Assembly (NCBI RefSeq): GCF_000210915.2
Contig: NC_016620.1
Span: 3,100,001 to 3,164,000 of the forward strand
From: Halobacteriovorax marinus SJ
GTDB taxonomy: Bacteria; Bdellovibrionota; Bacteriovoracia; Bacteriovoracales; Bacteriovoracaceae
Reading direction: 5' to 3'
DNA: 64,000 bases
The position numbers were made by a program, and so were the translations under genes. Position 1 is the stretch's first letter. Each line of letters begins with the position of its first letter. Shown in pieces: positions 17,658-26,244 of this stretch. Below the pieces are notes generated by a model. That model searched no databases and was not told the origin of the DNA. It saw only the letters and a list, made by a program, of their open reading frames with translations.

Positions 17658-18887
17658 TTGAAGAATAAAGTTATTTGCACATTATTGTGGAATCATCTCT
17701 ACCTAAATAATGAAGGTTACTTTCTCCCATGCTGTAACTCTAACGAAAAAATAGAAGAGTTAAAGAAGAGATCTACTACTATTCTTGAAAATAAATCTCT
17801 CGATAACATTCACACTCTCGATTTTATCAAAGAGATTAGAACGGATATGTTAAATGGTAAGAAGAATATATTCTGCAACCAATGCTACGAAGCAGAAGAA
17901 AAGGGAATATTATCTTATAGAGAAATTAACAATGACCTTTTTAGTGATACGTACAAAGAACTCATCAGTGGTTTAGGAGATTTGAACGACAAGCTAAAGT
18001 TTGAGTACGTAGATCTTCGCCTTGGAAATACTTGTAACCTATCCTGTAGAATGTGTCCCGCAGAATCCAGCTCCAACTTAATTAAGGACCTAGAGGTACT
18101 TGAAGGAAGAACTTTTACAAGCGACTTCTTTAAAAATACAAATTGGTATAAAGAAGAGAATTTTTGGAATAATTTATTAACTCACAGTGATAGCTTTAAG
18201 AAAATTTATCTAGCTGGTGGCGAGCCACTATTAATAAATGAAACGTGGGACTTTCTTTTAAAGCTCATAGAGAAAGGTGTCTCTAAAAACATTACACTTT
18301 ACTATAGTACAAACTTAACAATTCTTCCTAAGAAGGCATATGAGATATGGCCACATTTCAAGAAGGTCAACCTCTCTCTTTCAATAGATGCAACAGAAGA
18401 GACATATGAATACATTAGATTTCCCGCGAAATGGTCAAAGGTAGATTTAAACCTTAAAGAATTAGATAAGAAATTCCATGAGCTAAATATAGAATCTGCA
18501 GTAGTCTACACTACAATACAAGCATATAATTACGCATCAATACCAAAACTAGTAGCCTACCTTAGTGAATTTTCTTTTATTGATCACTACCCGATTTTGA
18601 ATATACTCAGAAGCCCTGATTCACTGGCCATTGATAAAATCCCAAAAGAAATTAGACATAGAGAAGTGAGAGAACTTAAGAAAGTTCTATTTAAGGCAAG
18701 TACAGCTGATTATAAATCAAAGAAGTGGAAGCTTAATTTTGTCAACGAGCTCATTAGTTACATCGAGGAATTAAAAAGTGAAAGTACTTCTAATATAGAA
18801 GATTTCAAGAAATATACAGTTCACTTTGATAAGAGCCGTAAGCAATCAATTTTCAATATCATCCCTGAACTTAAGAATTATTTCTAA
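17658..18887 (+). CDS. Radical SAM protein with N-terminal twitch domain
   Basis: 409 residues from TTG, with GGAAGAGAG directly upstream supporting this start. An N-terminal Cys set (C7, C25-C26, C73, C76) precedes the SAM-cluster motif C126-NLS-C130-RM-C133. The auxiliary-cluster 'twitch' therefore comes first and the barrel second, as in N-terminal-twitch radical SAM proteins. LAGGEPLL is the GGE motif. It is cotranscribed with the SGNH hydrolase. Its 3' end overlaps the convergent DegT gene by 17 bases. The substrate is unknown. Confidence 0.85.
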   Translation: MKNKVICTLLWNHLYLNNEGYFLPCCNSNEKIEELKKRSTTILENKSLDNIHTLDFIKEIRTDMLNGKKNIFCNQCYEAEEKGILSYREINNDLFSDTYKELISGLGDLNDKLKFEYVDLRLGNTCNLSCRMCPAESSSNLIKDLEVLEGRTFTSDFFKNTNWYKEENFWNNLLTHSDSFKKIYLAGGEPLLINETWDFLLKLIEKGVSKNITLYYSTNLTILPKKAYEIWPHFKKVNLSLSIDATEETYEYIRFPAKWSKVDLNLKELDKKFHELNIESAVVYTTIQAYNYASIPKLVAYLSEFSFIDHYPILNILRSPDSLAIDKIPKEIRHREVRELKKVLFKASTADYKSKKWKLNFVNELISYIEELKSESTSNIEDFKKYTVHFDKSRKQSIFNIIPELKNYF

Positions 18888-20166
18888 AGAAGTCATTTAT
18901 ATATTTAGATATTCTAAGCATATCTTTTTCTTCAAGGTAAGGATGAGCTGGTATATATAAAGTATTTCTCGATAATTCAGATGCTACAGGTGTGGTGTCT
19001 TTAATATGAAACTCTTTTATCTCGTTAAAACATTTTAAGTTTGATCTAGCACTATCAACACCTCTTTGTGAAAGATAACGCTGTAACTCTTCCAAGTGTT
19101 CCGTAAGAAATGGAAACTTCCAAAACACACAACTTCCACTACTATTCAAACTAGGTAAGGAGCTTTGATGTTTAGCTAAACTCTTATATAAGATTTTTGA
19201 GTTTCTAATCCTCCTCCTCTCAAGATCCTTGAAGAGTGAGAGTCGCTTTAAGCCAATCGAAGCTTGTAGATTAGAAAATGAAAATAACATTCCCTTTGGT
19301 ACGCTCTTCTTTAAAACATTTCCACCGCCGCCAAACAAACCTTTAAAAAGATAAAATGGACCAATCTTAAGACCCTTTCCCTTAGTAAAATTCTCAACTC
19401 CATCTATACCAATAAGCTTCGTCACCATAGATAAAGTTGGGTGAATAAAGAAAGTAAAAAACACTCTATTAAGCAATATGACAGCGACCATATCTTCAAC
19501 AAGAAATCTAAAGAAGTAGGAGGCACTCATTGTAGAACACTCTCTTTCAATAATTTGATCCACTTTCTCTTTTAGAGCAGATGACGAATATGTAATGACG
19601 CCACCGATATGAGTATGTATGACTTTTAAGTCGCAAAGGGAGCTAATCGTATAGTCACTATATTCTTCAAGATTACGACCTTTATACTTTGCATTTACAA
19701 TCTGAGTACAATCTTGAATTAGAATTAAGTCATTCTCTTTACAAAAGTGTACAATATCATCCATATTGGGAACAATTCCATTTAAATGAGTGAGAAAGAG
19801 AATCCTTGTCTTGGGCGATAACTTCTTTTGTGCATCTGCCAGATCAATAGAATAGGTCTCCTTTTTCAAGTCAACTAAACATTCTTTTAATCCACAAATG
19901 CGGGCCATATTCAACATATCTGGAATATTAATTGGGGTCATAAGAATCTCATCCCCCTCTTCCAAACCCAAAGACTTCAAACAGAAGTAAAATCCTGTCC
20001 TAGCGTGAGAGACCAGAGAAATATATCTATTCCCAAAAACTTCTTTATAGCGCTCTTCAAACTCCTGGACTTTAGAAAACCTTTTATGCTGAAGGCTCAC
20101 AAGTCTAAGACAAGTCTTCAGTGGTTCAAAGAAGTTCATATAGTAATACGCTCTAGGTATTTTCAT
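18871..20166 (-). CDS. DegT/DnrJ/EryC1 family aminotransferase (paralogue A)
   Basis: 431 residues of the fold-type I PLP family that aminates nucleotide-linked keto-sugars. LVSHARTGFYFCLKSLGL is the N-terminal cofactor region. LILIQDCTQ holds the Asp that contacts the pyridine ring. SSLCDLKVIHTHIGG carries the candidate Schiff-base Lys, though the usual SFH..K motif is degenerate. A hydrophobic insert (about 210-240) is unusual for the family. It is the last of a three-gene leftward unit after paralogue B and a radical SAM gene, with a 14-base overlap upstream. Likely role: amino-sugar formation; an atypical substrate is possible. Confidence 0.75.
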   Translation of the reverse strand: MKIPRAYYYMNFFEPLKTCLRLVSLQHKRFSKVQEFEERYKEVFGNRYISLVSHARTGFYFCLKSLGLEEGDEILMTPINIPDMLNMARICGLKECLVDLKKETYSIDLADAQKKLSPKTRILFLTHLNGIVPNMDDIVHFCKENDLILIQDCTQIVNAKYKGRNLEEYSDYTISSLCDLKVIHTHIGGVITYSSSALKEKVDQIIERECSTMSASYFFRFLVEDMVAVILLNRVFFTFFIHPTLSMVTKLIGIDGVENFTKGKGLKIGPFYLFKGLFGGGGNVLKKSVPKGMLFSFSNLQASIGLKRLSLFKDLERRRIRNSKILYKSLAKHQSSLPSLNSSGSCVFWKFPFLTEHLEELQRYLSQRGVDSARSNLKCFNEIKEFHIKDTTPVASELSRNTLYIPAHPYLEEKDMLRISKYINDFFRNNS

Positions 20167-21430
20167 TGCTATAGGCCTCGAAATATTTATTCAAAATCTC
20201 TATTGAAGTCACTAAATCATATTCATTATTCTTTTCACTTAAGTTAAGAAAAAGACAATTTTCTTTTATAAATCGCCCACTAGGAAGATTTTTTGAAAAG
20301 TGAGAAAAAACCTTCTCTTCCGAACACAAATTAAGTCCATATCTTCCCATATCTAATCCCTTGGAGATTACAAATAGTGAAAACCTTTCAACATTTGTAA
20401 TATAGAGTGGAACTCTTGTAGGGAAGTAGGCTTCTCTTAAGAAGTTCTGGGCGACACATCTCTTTGTGGCCTCACTACTATACTCAATAAAGATATCTCT
20501 GTTTCTTCTTCTCTTTTCATCTACATTTTTCCATTTATTCAGAGTTCTCATTCCAAGATCTGCCATCCAATCATTAAATGGAAAATAAAGTTCTTCAGGG
20601 AAAGTTTCTCTTAGAACGGGAATATCATCAAAGAAAATATCTTCTTCATTAAACTTAGTAATGGTATTTGTTTGATGAATATTCATATATTTACTAGGGC
20701 TAATCTTTGCCAAAACGGCTAAGCTAAATCTTGTAAAGTACTTATAAAAAAGAGGAGAAGTTAGAATATCTATTTTTATATTCTCTAGTAATTGCCTCAG
20801 AAAATATGCTCTCTTTGCAATACCTATTATTTTAAACTGTCCTTCAATTAATTCACCTTTACTTGCAATTGCTCCCCCGACTAATGTTGTAATCGTTTTA
20901 CCTATTGAGAGAGAAATAAAAGTAAAGTCAGCGGCGCCACGACTTTGAAAGTAATTTCTTACTGGTGCCTGTGAAATATCATCGACTAAGATTAATTCAT
21001 TCTCAGCAGCAAGTTCATTAATTTTTGTATTTAAATTATTTAATCCAGATAAGTTAGTATTAAGAATCAAACAACTTTTTTCTGTAATCTTATTTTCTAA
21101 GTCTTCTATGTCAAAAGAGTGATTTGATAGATTCATATCTACGAAAACAGGCTTGAGCCCATTTATGATAATTGCATTTACCATATCTGGAATAGTAATT
21201 GGGCAAAGTAGAACTTCTGATCCTTGTTCAAAGTTCTGGTTCCTTAAAAACTCAGAGAATGCAATTCGACAAGAAGAAAAGACTTTTACATCTTTTGCAC
21301 CCAGATGGTTTTTCAGTTGATCACTGAACTTGAAAACATTCTTATGACTATTAAGCTTTGAAGTAAATAAGTTCAAAAAGGAGCAGAATAAATCTTTGAG
21401 TTGAATGTGAAATTGGCCCCTTGCAATCAT
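20153..21430 (-). CDS. DegT/DnrJ/EryC1 family aminotransferase (paralogue B)
   Basis: 425 residues. SSCRIAFSEFLRN, LLCPITIPDMVNAI, LILVDDISQAP (PLP-ring Asp) and ISLSIGKTITTLVGG (Schiff-base Lys) follow the family order. It shares the IPDM.N motif and overall length with the gene immediately downstream, so the pair looks like an old tandem duplication. The ATG overlaps the stop of the upstream radical SAM gene by 4 bases. Two aminotransferases beside one radical SAM enzyme suggest a multi-step amino-sugar or related modification. Confidence 0.75.
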   Translation of the reverse strand: MIARGQFHIQLKDLFCSFLNLFTSKLNSHKNVFKFSDQLKNHLGAKDVKVFSSCRIAFSEFLRNQNFEQGSEVLLCPITIPDMVNAIIINGLKPVFVDMNLSNHSFDIEDLENKITEKSCLILNTNLSGLNNLNTKINELAAENELILVDDISQAPVRNYFQSRGAADFTFISLSIGKTITTLVGGAIASKGELIEGQFKIIGIAKRAYFLRQLLENIKIDILTSPLFYKYFTRFSLAVLAKISPSKYMNIHQTNTITKFNEEDIFFDDIPVLRETFPEELYFPFNDWMADLGMRTLNKWKNVDEKRRRNRDIFIEYSSEATKRCVAQNFLREAYFPTRVPLYITNVERFSLFVISKGLDMGRYGLNLCSEEKVFSHFSKNLPSGRFIKENCLFLNLSEKNNEYDLVTSIEILNKYFEAYSNENT

Positions 21431-22434
21431 ATTTTATATAAATCTTCAGTGAGATTTTCACAATACCTACAAGTAGGATCGCAATTCTCACTTGGTTCAT
21501 TCATAACTGTTCGAAGTCCAATATTTGCTTCATTATTCCAAGCATTGTCTTCAAAGATACTACCGTAAACTTCTTTCTTTGGAGGTCTCATAAAACAGGC
21601 GCCTATTCCACCTTGATTATCTAGATGAACATAATTTATGGGCTGTAGGCAGGACTTTGAGGAAACCTTCCTTGCCACAGGAGCTGCCCAGTCGATATTA
21701 AGTATTTTACCAAATTTCTTCTCAACATTAGTTCTTAAAATTTTATAGTCTTCGTTATCATCAAAAATAACTTTTTCCATAGATTGATTATAAGTAGGAT
21801 AGTAATTTGAGAATCGAATATTCTTACACCCAATTGCAATACAAAATTCAAGAACATCATAAACGTAACTTAAACTCGTTGCCTCAATAATCGTTTGAAT
21901 CCAGATAATACTCTTATCTTTCATTTCTGCATATACACGCCTTACGTCCTCTCTATTAGTATCATAGAGACTTAGACCTAGAATATCAGGAGCAAGTTCT
22001 TTAAATCTATTTAACCTCTCACCTTTTAAGAGAGTTGAATTTGTTACTACAGTTGAAACCTTTCTTCTTTTTCTTAAATCTTCCAGGATTCTAAAAATAT
22101 CCTTAGCGATAAAAGGCTCGCCTCCAAGAAGACCAACCCGAAGAGAGTTCTTAAAAAATTTATTCTCCACTATTTTCAAGTAATCTTCATAACTAAGTTC
22201 ATATTCCTTAGCATTACTTGGATTTAAGTCATCTCCAATAAAACAGAAACTACAATTCAAATTACAATTCTTTGTTGTATAAATAACGATATTTGGAGGA
22301 GTATATGAAAGTTCAATATTTCTTCTATAGCGAGCAATTAAATACTTCCCGTAATTCAAAACAACTCTCAAATGTGGAGGTGATTTGCAAAGGCGTATAA
22401 ACGCTCGAATATATATATTTAATAATAACTTCAT
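21427..22434 (-). CDS. Radical SAM/SPASM domain protein
   Basis: 335 residues. The SAM-cluster motif is C57-NLN-C61-SF-C64, then LLGGEPF. The SPASM region contains SCLQPINYVHLD, GIGACFMRPP and a final CDPTCRYC. The first 45 residues are basic and amphipathic, a feature shared with the radical SAM proteins at 740 and 23230. It is the first gene of the leftward unit with two DegT aminotransferases and diverges from the GT2/radical SAM pair. In pathways where both occur, such enzymes dehydrogenate or epimerise a sugar that is then aminated. That link is inference. Confidence 0.87.
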   Translation of the reverse strand: MKLLLNIYIRAFIRLCKSPPHLRVVLNYGKYLIARYRRNIELSYTPPNIVIYTTKNCNLNCSFCFIGDDLNPSNAKEYELSYEDYLKIVENKFFKNSLRVGLLGGEPFIAKDIFRILEDLRKRRKVSTVVTNSTLLKGERLNRFKELAPDILGLSLYDTNREDVRRVYAEMKDKSIIWIQTIIEATSLSYVYDVLEFCIAIGCKNIRFSNYYPTYNQSMEKVIFDDNEDYKILRTNVEKKFGKILNIDWAAPVARKVSSKSCLQPINYVHLDNQGGIGACFMRPPKKEVYGSIFEDNAWNNEANIGLRTVMNEPSENCDPTCRYCENLTEDLYKI

Positions 22435-22487
22435 TCCTAATCATTTTAGTAAATTATGAGTTTTTATACAATATTAGGCATTTACTT

Positions 22488-22496
22488 TGCTATAAT
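22488..22496 (+). promoter_or_regulatory. Extended -10 promoter for the GT2/radical SAM pair
   Basis: TGC followed directly by TATAAT (22491-22496) forms an extended -10 box. The TTG start codon is at 22526, which leaves a leader of about 23 bases containing AGAGAG. No strong -35 is visible, as is common with extended -10 promoters. Confidence 0.5.
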
Positions 22497-22525
22497 AGAG
22501 AGAATTTAACAGAGAGTGCTATATT

Positions 22526-23233
22526 TTGGAGTCAATCCCACATAAGTTATCAATAATTATTCCCGCCTTGAATGAAGAGAAAAATCTCTCTAAAACTCTC
22601 CACATGCTTATTGAATCCACCCCTATGTGGAAAGATGTAGAATATGTCATTATTGATGACGGGAGTTCAGATCACACTTATGAAGTTGCAAAGGGATTCT
22701 CCAACCAAATTAATACATTACTCATTAGACATTCAAAACCTATGGGAAGAGGCTATAGCATTAATGAAGGTTACAAGAGGGCCAGTGGCGAATATCTTAT
22801 TGTTTTCAATGGTAAAAAGGACACAAAATCTTCTGAAGTCAAAAAAATATTCTCCAACTTCGAAAAGGCAGACATTATCATCTCCTACCAAGCCAATACT
22901 CACGAAAGGCCTTTAATTAGAAGAGTTCTCTCAAGATTATTCACAACTATTATTAACTTCTTATTCTCAAAGAGAATTAAGTATTACAATGGTTCTATTC
23001 TTTTAAAAAAAGAGCACTTTAATTTAATTAGCCCTAAAACAAGTTCATATGCCTTTGATTGTGAACTAATACTTCAACTCTTAAATCTAAAACTTAGCTA
23101 TATTGAAGTCCCTGTTAATGATATATTTGAAGATGGTAGAAAGACGAGATCACTGAATATAAGAAATATTTGCGGAGTTCTTAGCACAGTCCTAAGAATA
23201 TTCTGGCAACTAAGAATACTAAGGTCAAAATGA
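22526..23233 (+). CDS. Family 2 glycosyltransferase (DPM-like)
   Basis: 235 residues from a TTG start behind an AGAGAG ribosome site. KLSIIIPALNEEKNLSKTL opens the GT-A fold. VIIDDGSSDHT is the nucleotide-binding motif, and MGRGYSINEG follows as in polyprenyl-phosphate mannose or glucose synthases. The usual donor-site DAD is replaced by VFNGKKD, which may weaken metal binding. It lacks C-terminal transmembrane helices. Probable role: making a polyprenyl-phosphate sugar for the GT-C enzymes encoded nearby. Its stop overlaps the next radical SAM gene by 4 bases. Confidence 0.82.
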   Translation: MESIPHKLSIIIPALNEEKNLSKTLHMLIESTPMWKDVEYVIIDDGSSDHTYEVAKGFSNQINTLLIRHSKPMGRGYSINEGYKRASGEYLIVFNGKKDTKSSEVKKIFSNFEKADIIISYQANTHERPLIRRVLSRLFTTIINFLFSKRIKYYNGSILLKKEHFNLISPKTSSYAFDCELILQLLNLKLSYIEVPVNDIFEDGRKTRSLNIRNICGVLSTVLRIFWQLRILRSK

Positions 23234-24246
23234 ATTTAAAGAACCTTTGGAGATATTTTCATTTATCTATTAGAGTTGGTATCTACAAGACACCTTTTAC
23301 AAGCTTTATGATCTTTCTATATTTCATAGTAAATAGAGTTCAGATAAAGCTAAAAATGGTAAAGCTAATCCTCCCCCCACCAAATTTAGTTATCTCTCTT
23401 ACATCTAGATGCAATAAGACCTGTTCCTTCTGTCACTATGTCACTGAGCTCAACTCTCCCACTTATAAAGAGGATGAACTCACACTAGAGGGCTTCAAGA
23501 CACTTCTTCGCTCAAAGTCAGTACCTAATTATGGAAGAGTCTGTCTCTATGGAGGAGAGCCACTTTTAAATAAAGACTTCTTCTCTATTTTAAAATTGGC
23601 CAATAACAAAAAGTACTTAACGACGATTGTCACTAATGGACTGCTTGTTGGAAAGTACCTTGAAGAGCTCAAGAATTCAAAACTCAACCTAATGACTTTA
23701 AGTTATTACAAAGAGGATATTGAAAAGATTAGAGACTCTATAAAGAAAATATCGAGCTATATACCTATTAATGTAAGTTATGTTGTGTCGAATAATCGAC
23801 TAGATGAACTTAAAAATATGCTCGAATTCTCAAAAGATATAAATGCCGAGATGGTGACCATAGAGAATCTAAGAGAAAATGGCGTCACAAATGAAAAGAC
23901 GCTCTTTGAATCAAAAGAATTGAGGGCGATTCAGAAGTCCTTAAATGCTCAATATTCTGACCACTTTATTTTAAGGTGGTCAGGTTTTAACACTGCCCCA
24001 AAAGAGAATGAAAAGATTAGATGTATTGATTTCTGGGACACTATCTTCCTCAATGCTAAAGGTGAGGTTTCACCATGTTGCCAGTACCCACTCTCTTCCT
24101 ACAAGGGTAGCATTGAAAGTTCATGCTCCTCTATAAACTCTAAAGAAATGATCTCTCTTAGAAAAAGCTTTATTAACAATATTGCACCTGATGCCTGCAA
24201 GGGATGTCACTACCTCTATAAGTCAGACCCACTTTATAAGTCTTGA
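23230..24246 (+). CDS. Radical SAM/SPASM domain protein
   Basis: 338 residues. SAM motif C61-NKT-C65-SF-C68, then LYGGEPLL. The SPASM part has RCIDFWD, VSPCCQYP and CKGCHYLY near the end. The basic, hydrophobic first 45 residues resemble those of the gene at 21427 across the divergent promoter. It is translationally coupled to the GT2 gene by an ATGA overlap. It overlaps the convergent unknown gene by 13 bases. A role on a lipid-linked or membrane-bound sugar is plausible from the company it keeps. Confidence 0.87.
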   Translation: MNLKNLWRYFHLSIRVGIYKTPFTSFMIFLYFIVNRVQIKLKMVKLILPPPNLVISLTSRCNKTCSFCHYVTELNSPTYKEDELTLEGFKTLLRSKSVPNYGRVCLYGGEPLLNKDFFSILKLANNKKYLTTIVTNGLLVGKYLEELKNSKLNLMTLSYYKEDIEKIRDSIKKISSYIPINVSYVVSNNRLDELKNMLEFSKDINAEMVTIENLRENGVTNEKTLFESKELRAIQKSLNAQYSDHFILRWSGFNTAPKENEKIRCIDFWDTIFLNAKGEVSPCCQYPLSSYKGSIESSCSSINSKEMISLRKSFINNIAPDACKGCHYLYKSDPLYKS

Positions 24247-24848
24247 GACATTCTCTTTAGCTTCCACACAATAACATCACAAGAAATATACTTACGTCTC
24301 TCATTTAGAAAGCTTAAAAAATAAGTGTCACTTTTATTCACTATAGAGGCGCTCACTATTCTATCCCCTTCTAGTGGCCAATACTCAGTTAAAAACTCAC
24401 TACGGCTATAGAAGTCTCCCTCTTCATTAAATCTTCTCAGCTTCCCATGAGTGGTCTTCAAAAAAACACACTGCTTATCTCTTTCATAAGCAACCTCTTT
24501 TCCAAAGTCCAATCGAATAAATCCATCTTGATTACTGAGAAGAGGTAGAGAAACACTTGATGAGCAATCCACTGTATTCAAAGTTAGAAGTGCTCTTCTT
24601 GAATCAATCTCTATTTTTTTGGAAACAACATTATCAAAATCGAAAGAATAAGACGCAATTAACTCAACATCATCATTTTTATCATATCTCTCGAGAAGAG
24701 TTTTATTGTTATCAGTATCTGAAGCACAGTAAATCCTCTCTATACTGTAAGATCCACTAGGCAATTGACTACTAATATTCTTCACCTTCAACACATATAA
24801 AGTGAATAAAAGTAAAATTGAAATTGAGAAAATAACTCTCTTATTCAT
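24234..24848 (-). CDS. Membrane-anchored protein of unknown function
   Basis: The ATG at 24848 lies inside the end of the upstream gene (8-base overlap) and begins MNKRVIFSISILLLFTLYVL, one hydrophobic anchor. An in-frame start at 24878 would prepend ten unlikely residues. The 204-residue product has a periplasmic domain rich in beta strands with Cys in IYCASD, VDCSSS and KQCVFL. It is last in the run that contains the GT39-like and TMTC-like transferases, so it may assist glycan transfer. No family is recognised. Confidence 0.6.
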   Translation of the reverse strand: MNKRVIFSISILLLFTLYVLKVKNISSQLPSGSYSIERIYCASDTDNNKTLLERYDKNDDVELIASYSFDFDNVVSKKIEIDSRRALLTLNTVDCSSSVSLPLLSNQDGFIRLDFGKEVAYERDKQCVFLKTTHGKLRRFNEEGDFYSRSEFLTEYWPLEGDRIVSASIVNKSDTYFLSFLNERRKYISCDVIVWKLKRMSQDL

Positions 24849-26226
24849 ATCGCTCAAACGCCACAATATTATCTTCAACTACTAATGGCCTATACTTTAC
24901 GTTATCAGCTAAATTTAGATCACTCATCAAAATCTTCGCCTTACTGATATCATTAACTAAAATAATATCAGCATCTAATTTTGCCTCGTTAGATATATAA
25001 TTACATACATCACGTCCTAAATACATTTTAGAATATGGGCTCAAGACTGCTTCATACGAATCAATAACGACACACTGAACACTAGTACGATTATTAATAA
25101 CCTCTCTATCTTTAAGGTTTTTAAAGAAGTGCTTATAGTCTATTTTATATTCATAAAAGTCTCTATAAGGAGTAATGCGATAGGAACCAAATTGAACTGA
25201 TACAATTAAGAGAATAATCACTTTCCCAACATTAACATTCATTAAGCTTCTTATAAACTCAGCAATTACGAGTGTCATCAACGGATAGAAAACGACAAAA
25301 TATCTTTGAACAAAAATCGACATCAAAAATGTATCAACAAAGAGATAGAGGAAATAGCCGACCAAGGGAACACTTGAAAATACAATCAGCTTTCTGTTTG
25401 TAGTTTTATACTTAAAAAAGACAAAAATTAGGCTTATCAAATAAGTTATTAAGATTGGGTCTAAATAAGTGAAGTCCCAAGAGCTCTTTCCTATCCAAGA
25501 GACCTTTGATCTATAATTTATAAATTGAAAATATATTACGACGAGATAGACAAGAAGAGATACCAAGAAAAGTATATTGATTTTCTTCTCTAATAACTTC
25601 TTCCAGTGTCCACTAAATATCAACAATAAGAAACATGACGAAATATAGAAAATTGAAGTATTGTGAGTAAAGAGAATTGCTATTGAGAGAAAAGTAAAGG
25701 CATTGTAATCTCTACTCGATGAAGTACCTGCTATAACTTTTTTAAAAAAGTAAACATGAATCGAGCTTAGAAAAAGAAGTAATGGGTATGAACGAGACAT
25801 AGTCGAAGTCATGACTACCCAATCCAAATTACTAAAGAGAATGAAAATAATAGTAGCAATGAGCCAATCACTTACTTTTCGAACTTGTAGCGCCACAAGA
25901 ATACTGGCCAAACAACTTAGAATAATACTAGGAACCCTTATCCAGTAGTCATTATTTTCTGGTGATATAAACATCCACAGTTTAAGAATTGTATAATATA
26001 GTGGCTGCATAACTGCGCGATACACTTCAGCCCACATACCAGTGAAACTTTTCTCTATAAGTAACCAACTGAGTAGCTCATCACCATCAAGGGTATATTC
26101 GGTAATTATTTTAATTCTTGGGAAGATAAATAATGCACTAGATAGAATAATAAAAAATAGAGTTGTTACCTTTTCATTTGAAAAGAGTTCTCTGTTTTTT
26201 AAAAAGAATAATCTCACTCTTTCCAT
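24841..26226 (-). CDS. GT39/ArnT-like membrane glycosyltransferase
   Basis: 461 residues with about ten transmembrane helices. After helix 1 comes EYTLDGDELLSW; Asp49-Glu50 is the catalytic acidic pair of PMT/ArnT-type GT-C enzymes. MQPLYYTILKLW follows as the re-entrant segment. The last 80 residues are a small periplasmic tail. It would use a polyprenyl-phosphate sugar and act on the periplasmic side. It follows the TMTC-like gene by 18 bases. The acceptor could be lipid A, a glycan or a protein; the operon, with a pilin-like fibre nearby, makes protein worth testing. Confidence 0.75.
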   Translation of the reverse strand: MERVRLFFLKNRELFSNEKVTTLFFIILSSALFIFPRIKIITEYTLDGDELLSWLLIEKSFTGMWAEVYRAVMQPLYYTILKLWMFISPENNDYWIRVPSIILSCLASILVALQVRKVSDWLIATIIFILFSNLDWVVMTSTMSRSYPLLLFLSSIHVYFFKKVIAGTSSSRDYNAFTFLSIAILFTHNTSIFYISSCFLLLIFSGHWKKLLEKKINILFLVSLLVYLVVIYFQFINYRSKVSWIGKSSWDFTYLDPILITYLISLIFVFFKYKTTNRKLIVFSSVPLVGYFLYLFVDTFLMSIFVQRYFVVFYPLMTLVIAEFIRSLMNVNVGKVIILLIVSVQFGSYRITPYRDFYEYKIDYKHFFKNLKDREVINNRTSVQCVVIDSYEAVLSPYSKMYLGRDVCNYISNEAKLDADIILVNDISKAKILMSDLNLADNVKYRPLVVEDNIVAFERYE

Positions 26227-26244
26227 TTAAATATCCCACTTTCA

